Below, in pieces: positions 6,812-13,204 of a stretch of DNA of 24,138 nt. Positions within the stretch are counted from its first letter, which is position 1; each line of letters opens with the position of its first letter. Both the position numbers and the translations under genes were made by a program. The stretch covers positions 1 to 24,138 of the forward strand of contig JAZRVW010000009.1 of the NCBI GenBank assembly GCA_045599385.1, given 5' to 3'. The notes beneath the pieces are model-generated. The model was not told the origin of the DNA and did no database searches. It was given only the letters and a program-made list of their open reading frames with translations. The DNA is from F23-B02 sp045599385. Its GTDB lineage: Bacteria > Bacillota > Clostridia > Oscillospirales > Oscillospiraceae.

Positions 6812-7777
6812 ATGCGTAAAAATGCTTTGATTACTTGCTGCTTCGTCTGCGCCCTCGGTGCATTCGGCGCATTTTTCCGCTGGCTTCAAAACCAGCTCTC
6901 CTACAACGTTGAAACAAAGATTAACGACCCGAGTATGTGGAACGTAATGGTTCCGCTTATTCTCATAGCAGCCGCGGTAATTTTCTACCTCCTTATCCGC
7001 AGGCTTCTCGGCGAGCTTACCGACCCCGCGGATATGTACGCAGCTTTCCGCGGCACGACCTTCTTCCACCCCGTTGCAGCATGGATTGTGGGCGGCATCT
7101 CCATCATCGGCGGCATTGTCACTCTGTTTGCTACCTCCGCCGACGCTCAGTCCGGAATACTCACTCTTATTTCGCTGCTTACAATTCTCACGGGCATAAC
7201 CTTCCCATCTATATGCACCGCTTCAAAAAACCATCTCTCCCCTGCGGTAGTCAGCATATTCTCCGTATTCCCCATCGTGCTGTTCACGCTCTGGCTCATT
7301 GCCTGCTATATGCGCAATTCCAGCGTGCCTAACGTCTGGACCTACGGTATTGAGATTGTCACCGTCAGCCTTATCATCATCGCCTTCTACTACAACGCAG
7401 GCTTCGGCTTCGGCAAGCCTAAGCCCCGCACCGCGCTTTACACCTCCATGCTGGCGGCGTTCATGTGCCTTGTTTCACTTGCCGACAGCAGATATTTCGG
7501 TATGCAGTTAATTCTGTGCGGCACCGCAGGTATGCTTCTTATGTACTGCTGGATGATTGTAAGCAATATGCGTGAGCCCGAAAAGGACGCCGTTTCCGCA
7601 GAGCCCGCAGCTCAGGAGCCCGCTCCGGAGCCCGAACCCGAGCAGAAGCCCGAAGAGGAACCCCTTATACCCGCAGGTGAAAAAAACGTCACCGCAGAGC
7701 CTACGCTTCAGGCTCCCGATCGCAAGGGCAGTGACAGCAACGTTGACGCAATCATAAACGAATTTAAAAACCAGTAA
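6812..7777 (+). CDS. Polytopic membrane protein with acidic Pro/Glu-rich tail (unknown function)
   Basis: Hypothetical 321-residue protein not assigned to a family. I count eight hydrophobic helices (about residues 5-24, 43-62, 87-107, 114-133, 142-166, 174-197, 207-225 and 229-250). A hydrophilic tail of about 70 residues follows, with a Glu/Pro-rich stretch (QEPAPEPEPEQKPEEEP) and a Lys/Asp-containing end (NVDAIINEFKNQ). No catalytic motif is visible. The ATG at 6812 has AGGA at 6800-6803, eight bases away. It is divergent from spoIID across 104 bp and has its own sigma-A-like promoter and terminator, so it is probably a single-gene unit. A link to sporulation is not shown by the sequence. 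Confidence 0.85.
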   Translation: MRKNALITCCFVCALGAFGAFFRWLQNQLSYNVETKINDPSMWNVMVPLILIAAAVIFYLLIRRLLGELTDPADMYAAFRGTTFFHPVAAWIVGGISIIGGIVTLFATSADAQSGILTLISLLTILTGITFPSICTASKNHLSPAVVSIFSVFPIVLFTLWLIACYMRNSSVPNVWTYGIEIVTVSLIIIAFYYNAGFGFGKPKPRTALYTSMLAAFMCLVSLADSRYFGMQLILCGTAGMLLMYCWMIVSNMREPEKDAVSAEPAAQEPAPEPEPEQKPEEEPLIPAGEKNVTAEPTLQAPDRKGSDSNVDAIINEFKNQ

Positions 7778-7791
7778 ATACTTGCATTACC

Positions 7792-7827
7792 AAAACGCAA
7801 GCAGTTTTTAAGCTGCTTGCGTTTTTT
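7792..7827 (+). terminator. Rho-independent terminator
   Basis: 13-bp stem (7792-7804 with 7813-7825), loop TTTTTAAG, T run overlapping the 3' arm. It ends the 6812-7777 transcript. Confidence 0.9.
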
Positions 7828-7885
7828 GCATATTACTTATTATAATTTTTCATTAAAGATATCGTAAAAATGCCCCGCGCGCGTG

Positions 7886-7913
7886 TTGACAAACATATTA
7901 AGGCTTGTATAAT
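7886..7913 (+). promoter_or_regulatory. Consensus sigma-A promoter of the [FeFe] hydrogenase
   Basis: -35 TTGACA (7886-7891), 16-bp spacer, -10 TATAAT (7908-7913), both hexamers perfect. It is the strongest match in the window. Start near 7920, leader of about 49 bases. An in-frame ATG at 7870 lies upstream of this promoter and is rejected as the start. Confidence 0.85.
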
Positions 7914-7968
7914 AATCTGTGCTTTTACATATTTAATTACAAAATCTCATTTTGGGAGGATGTTCGAC

Positions 7969-9519
7969 ATGCGTGGAATGGAAACCGGCAAAAGCCGCAT
8001 CAGACATGCCGTATTTACTGAAATTGCACGCCTTGCTTACGAGGGCAGCGATGACTATGCAAGAGCTCTTGAGGAGCTGACCTACAAGCTCCGCCCCGGC
8101 GACCCCGATGAATCCGGCAGCTACAAGGGCAGTGTTCTTTACGAAAGAGCCGTAATCGGCGAAAGGCTCCGTCTTGCAATGGGTCTTCCCATGCGCAAAA
8201 TGGGCGAATATAACAATATCCGCGACGGCGTTGATGAATCCGTCATTGCGGAAAAGTACTATGAGCCCCCTCTTATCAATGTTATCAAGTTCGGCTGCAA
8301 CAAGTGCCACGAAAACCTTGTTACCGTAACCGACAAGTGCCAGGGCTGTCTTGAAAAGCCCTGTATGTCCGTTTGTCCCCGCGGAGCAATCACCCGCGTT
8401 AACGGTCAGGCCCACATCAACCCCGATGTCTGCGTTCGCTGCGGCAAGTGCATAAACGCCTGCTCCTTCAACGCAATCATCAAGCTGGAGCGCCCCTGCG
8501 CAAAAGCCTGCGGCGTCAACGCCATCAAGTCCGATGACCACGGCAGAGCCGAAATCGATTACTCCAAATGCACCTCCTGCGGTCAGTGCCTCGTTGCCTG
8601 CCCCTTCGGTGCAATTTCCGACAAGTCCCAGATTTTCCAGACCATCATGGCAATCAAGAGCGATGCCCCCGTATACGCAATTCTCGCTCCCGCATTTGTG
8701 GGTCAGTGGGGTCCCGATGCAGTTCCCGAAAAGATGTACGCCGCCTTCTCCCGCCTCGGCTTCGCCGGCGTTTATGAGGCAGGCATCGGCGCAGACCTCT
8801 GTGTTATGGAAGAGGCAAACGATTTCCTTGAGGAAGTTCCCTCAAAGTTCTCCTTCATGGTAACCTCCTGCTGCCCCTCCTGGAGCAATCTCGTCAAGAA
8901 CATGTTCCCCGAAATGAAGGAAAACATCTCCGTTGCGCTGACCCCCATGGTTATCACCGCACGTCTTGTCAAGGAGCAGCACCCCGGCTGCAAGGTCGTA
9001 TTTGTCGGTCCCTGCGACGCGAAGAAGCTTGAGGCAAGCCGTCACCACGTCCGCAGTGATGTGGACTTCGTTCTCACCTTTGAAGAGGTTCTCGGTATGT
9101 TTGCCGCAATGGGCGTTGACAAGGAAATCATTCCCGAGGAGGAAAAGCAGCCTCTGCAGCAGGCAGGCACCGACGCACGCCGTTTCTCCATCTCCGGCGG
9201 CGTTGCCCAGGCAGTTGTAAACGCAATCCACCAGCAGAATCCCGAGCTTGAGGTCAAGGTTGCAAAGGCCACCGGTCTTGACGAATGCCGCAAGATGCTC
9301 ATGCTGGCAAAGGCAGGCAAATACAACGGCTATCTGCTTGAGGGCATGGCGTGTCCCGGCGGCTGTATCGCAGGTGCAGGCACACTTCAGCCCGTTGAAA
9401 AGTCCGAAAAGAACGTCAACAAGTTTGCCGCCGAAGCAGATTTCTCCTGCTCGCTGGACACCGAATACAAGAATTATCTTCCCGTCGTTGAACAGCTCGG
9501 CAAAAACTACAACAAGTAA
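7969..9519 (+). CDS. Monomeric [FeFe] hydrogenase, group B-like
   Basis: Cytoplasmic iron hydrogenase, expected to couple reduced ferredoxin to H2 production or uptake in fermentation. The 516 residues (start with GGGAGGA eight bases upstream) have an N-terminal helical region and then ferredoxin-like clusters: C124/C127/C132/C136, C155/C158/C161/C165 and C201/C204/C207/C211. Extra cysteines are at 110, 113, 177 and 181. The catalytic H-cluster ligands are all present: TSCCPSW (C301), GPCDAKKLE (C349) and MACPGGC (C462, C466). C302, the proton-transfer cysteine position, is kept. TSCCPSW and GPC instead of the classical TSCCPAW and MPC, plus the domain order, point to group B rather than group A. 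Maturases HydE/F/G are not in this window. Convergent with sigG, 40 bases apart. Hydrogenase family is secure; the group and in vivo direction are inferred. Confidence 0.92.
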   Translation: MRGMETGKSRIRHAVFTEIARLAYEGSDDYARALEELTYKLRPGDPDESGSYKGSVLYERAVIGERLRLAMGLPMRKMGEYNNIRDGVDESVIAEKYYEPPLINVIKFGCNKCHENLVTVTDKCQGCLEKPCMSVCPRGAITRVNGQAHINPDVCVRCGKCINACSFNAIIKLERPCAKACGVNAIKSDDHGRAEIDYSKCTSCGQCLVACPFGAISDKSQIFQTIMAIKSDAPVYAILAPAFVGQWGPDAVPEKMYAAFSRLGFAGVYEAGIGADLCVMEEANDFLEEVPSKFSFMVTSCCPSWSNLVKNMFPEMKENISVALTPMVITARLVKEQHPGCKVVFVGPCDAKKLEASRHHVRSDVDFVLTFEEVLGMFAAMGVDKEIIPEEEKQPLQQAGTDARRFSISGGVAQAVVNAIHQQNPELEVKVAKATGLDECRKMLMLAKAGKYNGYLLEGMACPGGCIAGAGTLQPVEKSEKNVNKFAAEADFSCSLDTEYKNYLPVVEQLGKNYNK

Positions 9520-9523
9520 GCTT

Positions 9524-9554
9524 AAAGGCACAGCATCAAATGCTGTGCCTTTTT
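9524..9554 (+). terminator. Rho-independent terminator
   Basis: Perfect 13-bp stem (9524-9536 with 9540-9552), CAA loop, T tail. It starts five bases after the hydrogenase stop, in the 40-base gap shared with convergent sigG. Confidence 0.9.
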
Positions 9555-9559
9555 ATTTG

Positions 9560-10333
9560 CTACTGTATTTCCTTTCTGATGCGGCTGATTGCGTTTTTTT
9601 CAAGGCGGGAGACCTGCGCCTGACTTATTCCGATTTCCTTCGCAACCTCCATCTGCGTTTTGCCTGAATAAAACCGCAGAGCAAGTATTCGCTTTTCCCG
9701 CTCACTGAGGCGCGAAACCGCCTCGCTTATGGCGATGCGCTCCAGCCAGTGCTCATCGGTGTTTTTCGTATCGCCTATCTGGTCCATGACGCAGACGCTT
9801 TCCCCCGAATCGCTGTAAACAGGCTCATACAGGGACACGGGCTCGCTGATTGCGTCAAGGGCAAAAACAACATCACGGCGCTCAATTCCAAGTCTTTTCG
9901 CAATGAGCTCAACATCGGGCTCACGCCCCAGCTCATTGGTGAGCTGCTCCTTGACCTGCATCACCTTATAGGCCGTATCACGCATGGAGCGCGACACTCT
10001 CACGGAGCTGTGGTCACGGAGATATCTGCGGAGCTCGCCCGAAATCATGGGAACTCCGTAGGTGGAAAACTGCACATTCTGATTGAGGTCAAAGCAGTCA
10101 ATCGCCTTAATCAGTCCCACCACGCCCACCTGGAACAAATCGTCCATGCTTTCGCCGCGGTTTGTGAATTTCTGAATGACTGACAGCACAAGCCTCAGAT
10201 TGCCTGAAATGAGCTTTTCTCTCGCCGCGCTGTCACCGTGCTGCGCTTTGTATATAAGCTCACGCACCTCGCTGCCCTTCAGCAGCGGGAGCTTTGAGGT
10301 GTTCACTCCGCACAGCTCAACCTTGCCTTGCAT
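9560..10333 (-). CDS. sigG: RNA polymerase sporulation sigma factor SigG (late forespore)
   Basis: Sigma-G directs late gene expression in the forespore after engulfment. The 257 residues match the family end to end, including the SigG-specific start (KVELCGVNTSKLP), region 2 (NLRLVLSVIQKF, DDLFQVGVVGLIKAIDCFD, FSTYGVPMISGELRRYLRD) and the region 4 helix-turn-helix (GKTQMEVAKEIGISQAQVS). The start at 10333 has GGAGAG seven bases upstream. It is preceded by a sigma-F/sigma-G-like promoter and insulated from the upstream lipoprotein gene by a terminator. In Bacillus and many Clostridia sigG follows spoIIGA-sigE; here the neighbour is a lipoprotein gene, so it stands apart from that cluster, at least on this side. 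A 10-bp palindrome overlaps its start codon. Confidence 0.95.
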   Translation of the reverse strand: MQGKVELCGVNTSKLPLLKGSEVRELIYKAQHGDSAAREKLISGNLRLVLSVIQKFTNRGESMDDLFQVGVVGLIKAIDCFDLNQNVQFSTYGVPMISGELRRYLRDHSSVRVSRSMRDTAYKVMQVKEQLTNELGREPDVELIAKRLGIERRDVVFALDAISEPVSLYEPVYSDSGESVCVMDQIGDTKNTDEHWLERIAISEAVSRLSEREKRILALRFYSGKTQMEVAKEIGISQAQVSRLEKNAISRIRKEIQ

Positions 10334-10364
10334 AGCATCACTCTCCTGAATAGCGTGATGCTAT
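10332..10364. repeat. Perfect 10-bp inverted repeat over sigG promoter and start codon
   Basis: Arms 10332-10341 and 10355-10364 (ATAGCATCAC/GTGATGCTAT) flank a 13-base centre. On the minus strand one arm overlaps the -10 box and predicted transcript start, the centre holds the GGAGA ribosome binding site, and the other arm takes in the first two bases of the ATG. It could be a DNA operator, or an RNA hairpin in any transcript reading in from upstream. Confidence 0.7.
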
Positions 10365-10392
10365 TATTTCCCTGCCCGCAGGAAATGATACT
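10362..10392 (-). promoter_or_regulatory. Sigma-F/sigma-G-like promoter of sigG
   Basis: On the minus strand, -10 GGAAATAATA (10371 to 10362) fits the sigma-F pattern GGHHANAMTW at every position. AGTATC (10392 to 10387), 15 bases upstream, matches WGHATA except for the last base. Forespore sigma-F transcription of sigG is established in B. subtilis. The transcript would start near 10355. Confidence 0.65.
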
Positions 10393-10407
10393 ACGGAAAA
10401 TTTCGGC

Positions 10408-10437
10408 AAAAAATCCACCGTCAAGTGACGGTGGATT
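10408..10437 (-). terminator. Rho-independent terminator of the SGNH lipoprotein gene
   Basis: 11-bp stem (10437-10427 with 10422-10412), four-base loop, and T run on the minus strand. It separates the lipoprotein gene from sigG. Confidence 0.88.
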
Positions 10438-10452
10438 AATATTTTTTTCGGA

Positions 10453-11628
10453 CTATTCGGAAACGGTGTGGGACATGAGGTAGTCCACAAGCTGTCTGCT
10501 GACCTCGGGCTGAACGTGAATGCCGTCGATTGCTGCCTCAGCGGGAAGCTTTCCGTCGACCTGCAGGAGATTGTAGGCGTCGATGTAGTAAACCTGCTCC
10601 TCGGCTGCAACCTGCTGAATATAGCCGTTGAAGCGGACAACATTGTCATTGGTGAGCCAGTCACCGCTTTCAATGGCCATATCGCCCAGGGGCATATTGC
10701 CGATGATGTAAATCTGCGCTTCGGGGTGAGCTTCCTTCACAAGCTCAACAAGCTCCTTGTAGCACTCAATGAAACGCTCCGGTGAGCCCCAGCCGAGTTC
10801 ATTGATTCCGAGAAGGATATAGCACTTGGTGAAGCTGCCCGGCTGTCTGATTCCGTCTGCAACGGTCATGCTCTGGCCGTTTACGGTGACGTACTCGGTA
10901 TAGATATTGCTTACGGTAAGACCCACAAGGGACAGGTCTGCGCCGGGAGTGAACCAGCCGTTTGAATCGGCATAGTTCATAATACTCTTCATGCGTGAGT
11001 CGCCGATAAACATTGCGTCGCTGAACCATTCGTTGCCCACGGTTTCACCGCCGGGCACGGGCTTTTCGTAGTTATATTCCTTTACCTCGGGACCTGCGGC
11101 ATAAAACTCCTCCGCAAGCTCGGGGATAAGCTCCTGAGAGCTGAAAAGCTGGTCAACCGCGGTCTTTACAACCGCCATGTTCTCATCAACAATCATGATG
11201 ACGTAATTGCCGTTTTCATATATAACCGCCTGGTTAAGAAGCTCCACATTCTCGGGGAAATAGCGCTCATCAGACATGATGGTGTTATCTCTGTGGGTTT
11301 CATAAGCCTTCTTTACGGTTTCAACGTCGGCGGAATCCTTCACGCACAGAATGATGATTTCATTTGCCGCCGTAGAGGTGGAGATTGCCATTGCACCGTC
11401 GGAGAGGATTGCCGCGTCAATTCCGAGATACATATTCAGCATCACGGCAAAATCGCTGTCCTCCATGCCGATGAGCTTGTCCGCAGTCTTAGCTCCGCTG
11501 TTCTGCTGCACAGCTGCCACAAGGTCCTTGACAGAGGTTTCAAGACTTTCGCCGGATTCTTTTCCGCCGCAGGCACACAGGGCAAACAGCATTGCCAGCG
11601 TCAGCATAACACATATTACTCTTTTCAT
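10453..11628 (-). CDS. Lipoprotein with DUF4358-like and SGNH hydrolase domains
   Basis: Predicted exported lipoprotein of 391 residues. The signal peptide MKRVICVMLTLAMLFALCAC ends in a lipobox-like LCAC (lipidated Cys probably C20, although Cys at -2 is unusual). Residues about 28-165 resemble DUF4358, a domain common in Clostridia lipoproteins. Residues about 200-391 form an SGNH/GDSL hydrolase with all four catalytic blocks: S211 in IGDSR, G236, N276 in GINELG, and D368/H371 in DGIHV. It would remove acyl groups from a wall or surface glycan, or act as an esterase; the substrate is unknown. The start at 11628 has GGAG seven bases upstream; an earlier in-frame ATG has no ribosome binding site and would spoil the signal peptide. 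It has its own promoter and terminator. Confidence 0.88.
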   Translation of the reverse strand: MKRVICVMLTLAMLFALCACGGKESGESLETSVKDLVAAVQQNSGAKTADKLIGMEDSDFAVMLNMYLGIDAAILSDGAMAISTSTAANEIIILCVKDSADVETVKKAYETHRDNTIMSDERYFPENVELLNQAVIYENGNYVIMIVDENMAVVKTAVDQLFSSQELIPELAEEFYAAGPEVKEYNYEKPVPGGETVGNEWFSDAMFIGDSRMKSIMNYADSNGWFTPGADLSLVGLTVSNIYTEYVTVNGQSMTVADGIRQPGSFTKCYILLGINELGWGSPERFIECYKELVELVKEAHPEAQIYIIGNMPLGDMAIESGDWLTNDNVVRFNGYIQQVAAEEQVYYIDAYNLLQVDGKLPAEAAIDGIHVQPEVSRQLVDYLMSHTVSE

Positions 11629-11650
11629 CTTCTTACTCCGGAAAACAAAA

Positions 11651-11672
11651 CTAAATGTCACTAAATATCACT
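11651..11672. repeat. 10-bp tandem repeat at the lipoprotein transcript start
   Basis: CTAAATGTCA and CTAAATATCA lie in tandem (11651-11670) with a trailing CT. They sit just downstream of the -10 of the minus-strand promoter, so they may form an operator or be a chance repeat. Confidence 0.4.
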
Positions 11673-11678
11673 TAGTAA

Positions 11679-11706
11679 ATCATACCACATATTCGCCGTC
11701 AATCAA
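11679..11706 (-). promoter_or_regulatory. Sigma-A type promoter of the SGNH lipoprotein
   Basis: Minus strand: -35 TTGATT (11706-11701), 16-bp spacer, extended -10 TGGTATGAT with the hexamer at 11684-11679. Start near 11672. Confidence 0.6.
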
Positions 11707-11769
11707 CATAATAATTCATTTTTTTATTGTAAACTGTCGGAGAATTTGCCTGCTCATTTTTGTGTAAAA

Positions 11770-12306
11770 TCACATCTTGACACTTATGTCCGTGTCAGCC
11801 TTAAGACAGTCTCTCAACTGCTCAAAAAGCATATTGCGGTTTGCGGGCGTAATAATGAACAGTTCACAGTCGGGGTGCTTTCTAACGGCTCTGAGGAAGT
11901 CGGTGTTCTGCGCCTTGACGGAGGCAAGAACGTCATAGTTTCCGTCAAGAATGCGCATTACGGCCTTTTGAAACAGCGGCGACGCGCTCTCAAGCGTTCC
12001 TATCTCGTCGAGAATTACAAGGCTGCCCTCGGGTATGTTTTCAAGATAGGAAACTCCCAGCGTATCCAGAAGCTCGGGGTGCTTTTCCGCACTTCTGTCG
12101 GCGTTGAATTTCATGATAACCGCCGCATCGCGTATGTCCTCGGGCGGATTTGCGCGGTCATAGAGGTAAACGCGGGATATGCCGTATTCATCGTCGGGCA
12201 TACGCACCGTGATATAGCCCGCGGGCTTTTTGTCAATGAGCTTTTCCAGCTTTGTAATCAGCGTGCTTTTTCCCGCGTGAATATCGCCGCAAATGAGGAA
12301 TTTCAA
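11770..12306 (-). CDS. THEP1-type nucleoside-triphosphatase (NTPase_1 family)
   Basis: Small P-loop NTPase of 178 residues resembling the THEP1/NTPCR family (PF03266), whose members hydrolyse nucleoside triphosphates in vitro but have no settled role in bacteria. Walker A is GDIHAGKS (residues 7-14), immediately after the first beta strand MKFLIC. Walker B is LVILDEIG (D100, E101), the DEIG signature of the family. I chose a TTG start at 12306 because GGGAGG lies seven bases before it and it places the first strand at the N-terminus as in relatives. A GTG at 12336 in the same frame would add ten residues but lacks a ribosome binding site. The downstream lipoprotein gene has its own promoter. 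The divergent cyclodeaminase-like gene shares an overlapping promoter region. Confidence 0.82.
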   Translation of the reverse strand: MKFLICGDIHAGKSTLITKLEKLIDKKPAGYITVRMPDDEYGISRVYLYDRANPPEDIRDAAVIMKFNADRSAEKHPELLDTLGVSYLENIPEGSLVILDEIGTLESASPLFQKAVMRILDGNYDVLASVKAQNTDFLRAVRKHPDCELFIITPANRNMLFEQLRDCLKADTDISVKM

Positions 12307-12336
12307 AATAATGCCTCCCAACCGCTTTAATCGCAC

Positions 12337-12365
12337 TTGATTAGGTTACACTTATGTTGTAAAAT
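12337..12365 (+). promoter_or_regulatory. Promoter of the cyclodeaminase-family gene
   Basis: -35 TTGATT (12337-12342), 17-bp spacer, -10 TAAAAT (12360-12365). Predicted start near 12372, one base from the predicted start of the opposing promoter. Confidence 0.6.
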
Positions 12366-12377
12366 AAAAGTAATATC

Positions 12378-12406
12378 AGTATAGAATTATTTCTTAAGCT
12401 TGTCAA
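12378..12406 (-). promoter_or_regulatory. Sigma-A type promoter of the THEP1-type gene
   Basis: Minus strand: -35 TTGACA (12406-12401), 17-bp spacer, -10 TATACT (12383-12378). Start near 12371, leader of about 65 bases. Confidence 0.75.
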
Positions 12407-12431
12407 TTAACCTTGAAAGGAACAAAATATA

Positions 12432-13052
12432 ATGGCTGAAAAACTTGATATTTCCGAACTCAAGCAGGTGCTTTTTTCCGGAAAAAGCGTTAAAAACTTC
12501 AACAAGGACCTTGCAGACCCCGAAACCAAGCTGGGCATAGGCTCCGCCGCTGCCGAAGCAGGTGCTGCCGCTGCCGCAATGGTGCTTCTTGCAATAGGTA
12601 AAACCGGCTCCGACGACCCCGCTTTAGAGCAGGCTAAGAAAGACCTTGAAGCTCTGCGCGAATACTTCATCGTTCTCATCGACGAGGAAAACAAGGCAAA
12701 GATGCCTCTTGAAAAGCGTCTTGAGACAAATGCTCCCGAAAACGAAATCGAAGGCGGCTACCGCACCGCCTGCGCCATCATTGACGAGCTTGTCTACGTT
12801 GTAATCCACGTCATCGAAATTCTCGACGGCATAGCCGATAAGCTCTGCCCCTGCACCGCGGCAATCTGCTCCTCCGCAATTTTCTTCGGACGTGCCGCAA
12901 TGGAAACCTGCCGCGTTCAGCTTGCATACTACTCCACCAAGATGAACGAGGAGGTTTACGCCCGCACCACCAAGCGCGCACCCGAAATTGCACTTGAAGG
13001 CGTCGTTCCCACAATGGACAAGCTCCTTGCAAAGTTTGCCGAAGCTCTGTAA
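12432..13052 (+). CDS. Cyclodeaminase/cyclohydrolase family protein (FTCD_C/FchA-like)
   Basis: The 206-residue protein resembles stand-alone formiminotetrahydrofolate cyclodeaminase / methenyltetrahydrofolate cyclohydrolase proteins (PF04961), which act on folate-bound one-carbon units. Similarities are size, all-helical make-up, the small-residue segment GIGSAAAEAGAAAAAMV near residues 35-51 (family: PGGGSVAALAGALGA), the LIDEE segment near 81-85, and the late helical CTAAICSSAIFFGRAAMETC. The PGGG of the usual motif is not kept, so the protein is divergent and activity is uncertain. Ribosome binding site AAAGGAA lies nine bases before the ATG. It is a single-gene unit between its own promoter and terminator, divergent from the THEP1-type gene. 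Other folate genes are not in the window. Confidence 0.62.
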   Translation: MAEKLDISELKQVLFSGKSVKNFNKDLADPETKLGIGSAAAEAGAAAAAMVLLAIGKTGSDDPALEQAKKDLEALREYFIVLIDEENKAKMPLEKRLETNAPENEIEGGYRTACAIIDELVYVVIHVIEILDGIADKLCPCTAAICSSAIFFGRAAMETCRVQLAYYSTKMNEEVYARTTKRAPEIALEGVVPTMDKLLAKFAEAL

Positions 13053-13075
13053 TAAATATCAACAGATATCACCTT

Positions 13076-13106
13076 AAAAAGTCGGGGAAAATCCCCGGCT
13101 TTTTTT
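13076..13106 (+). terminator. Rho-independent terminator
   Basis: Stem AGTCGGGG (13080-13087) with CCCCGGCT (13093-13100), one G-U pair, AAAAT loop, then T run. The A run before the stem can lengthen it. It separates the cyclodeaminase-like gene from htpG. Confidence 0.9.
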
Positions 13107-13116
13107 GCCGCTTAAG

Positions 13117-13144
13117 TTGAAAAAAATGAAAATTGTGGTATAAT
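13117..13144 (+). promoter_or_regulatory. Promoter of htpG (and probably hemW-vanW-metG)
   Basis: -35 TTGAAA (13117-13122), 16-bp spacer, extended -10 TGGTATAAT with the hexamer at 13139-13144. Start near 13151. No CIRCE element is present. Confidence 0.75.
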
Positions 13145-13151
13145 ATAAATT

Positions 13152-13171
13152 CAATTATAATGCGCTAATTG
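13152..13171. promoter_or_regulatory. Inverted repeat at the htpG transcript start
   Basis: CAATTA (13152-13157) and TAATTG (13166-13171) around TAATGCGC. It covers about +1 to +21 of the predicted transcript, a typical repressor position. It does not match CIRCE or CtsR sites that I know. Confidence 0.35.
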
Positions 13172-13204
13172 TTTGTAAATATAATACGGAGGTATTTAAT
13201 AAAT

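Noticed and set aside
7870..7968. Upstream in-frame ATG for the hydrogenase at 7870
   Set aside because: It precedes the consensus promoter at 7886-7913 and has no ribosome binding site. GGGAGGA fits the start at 7969.
13107..13204. CIRCE element controlling htpG
   Set aside because: No TTAGCACTC/GAGTGCTAA pair is present; only the unrelated CAATTA/TAATTG repeat.
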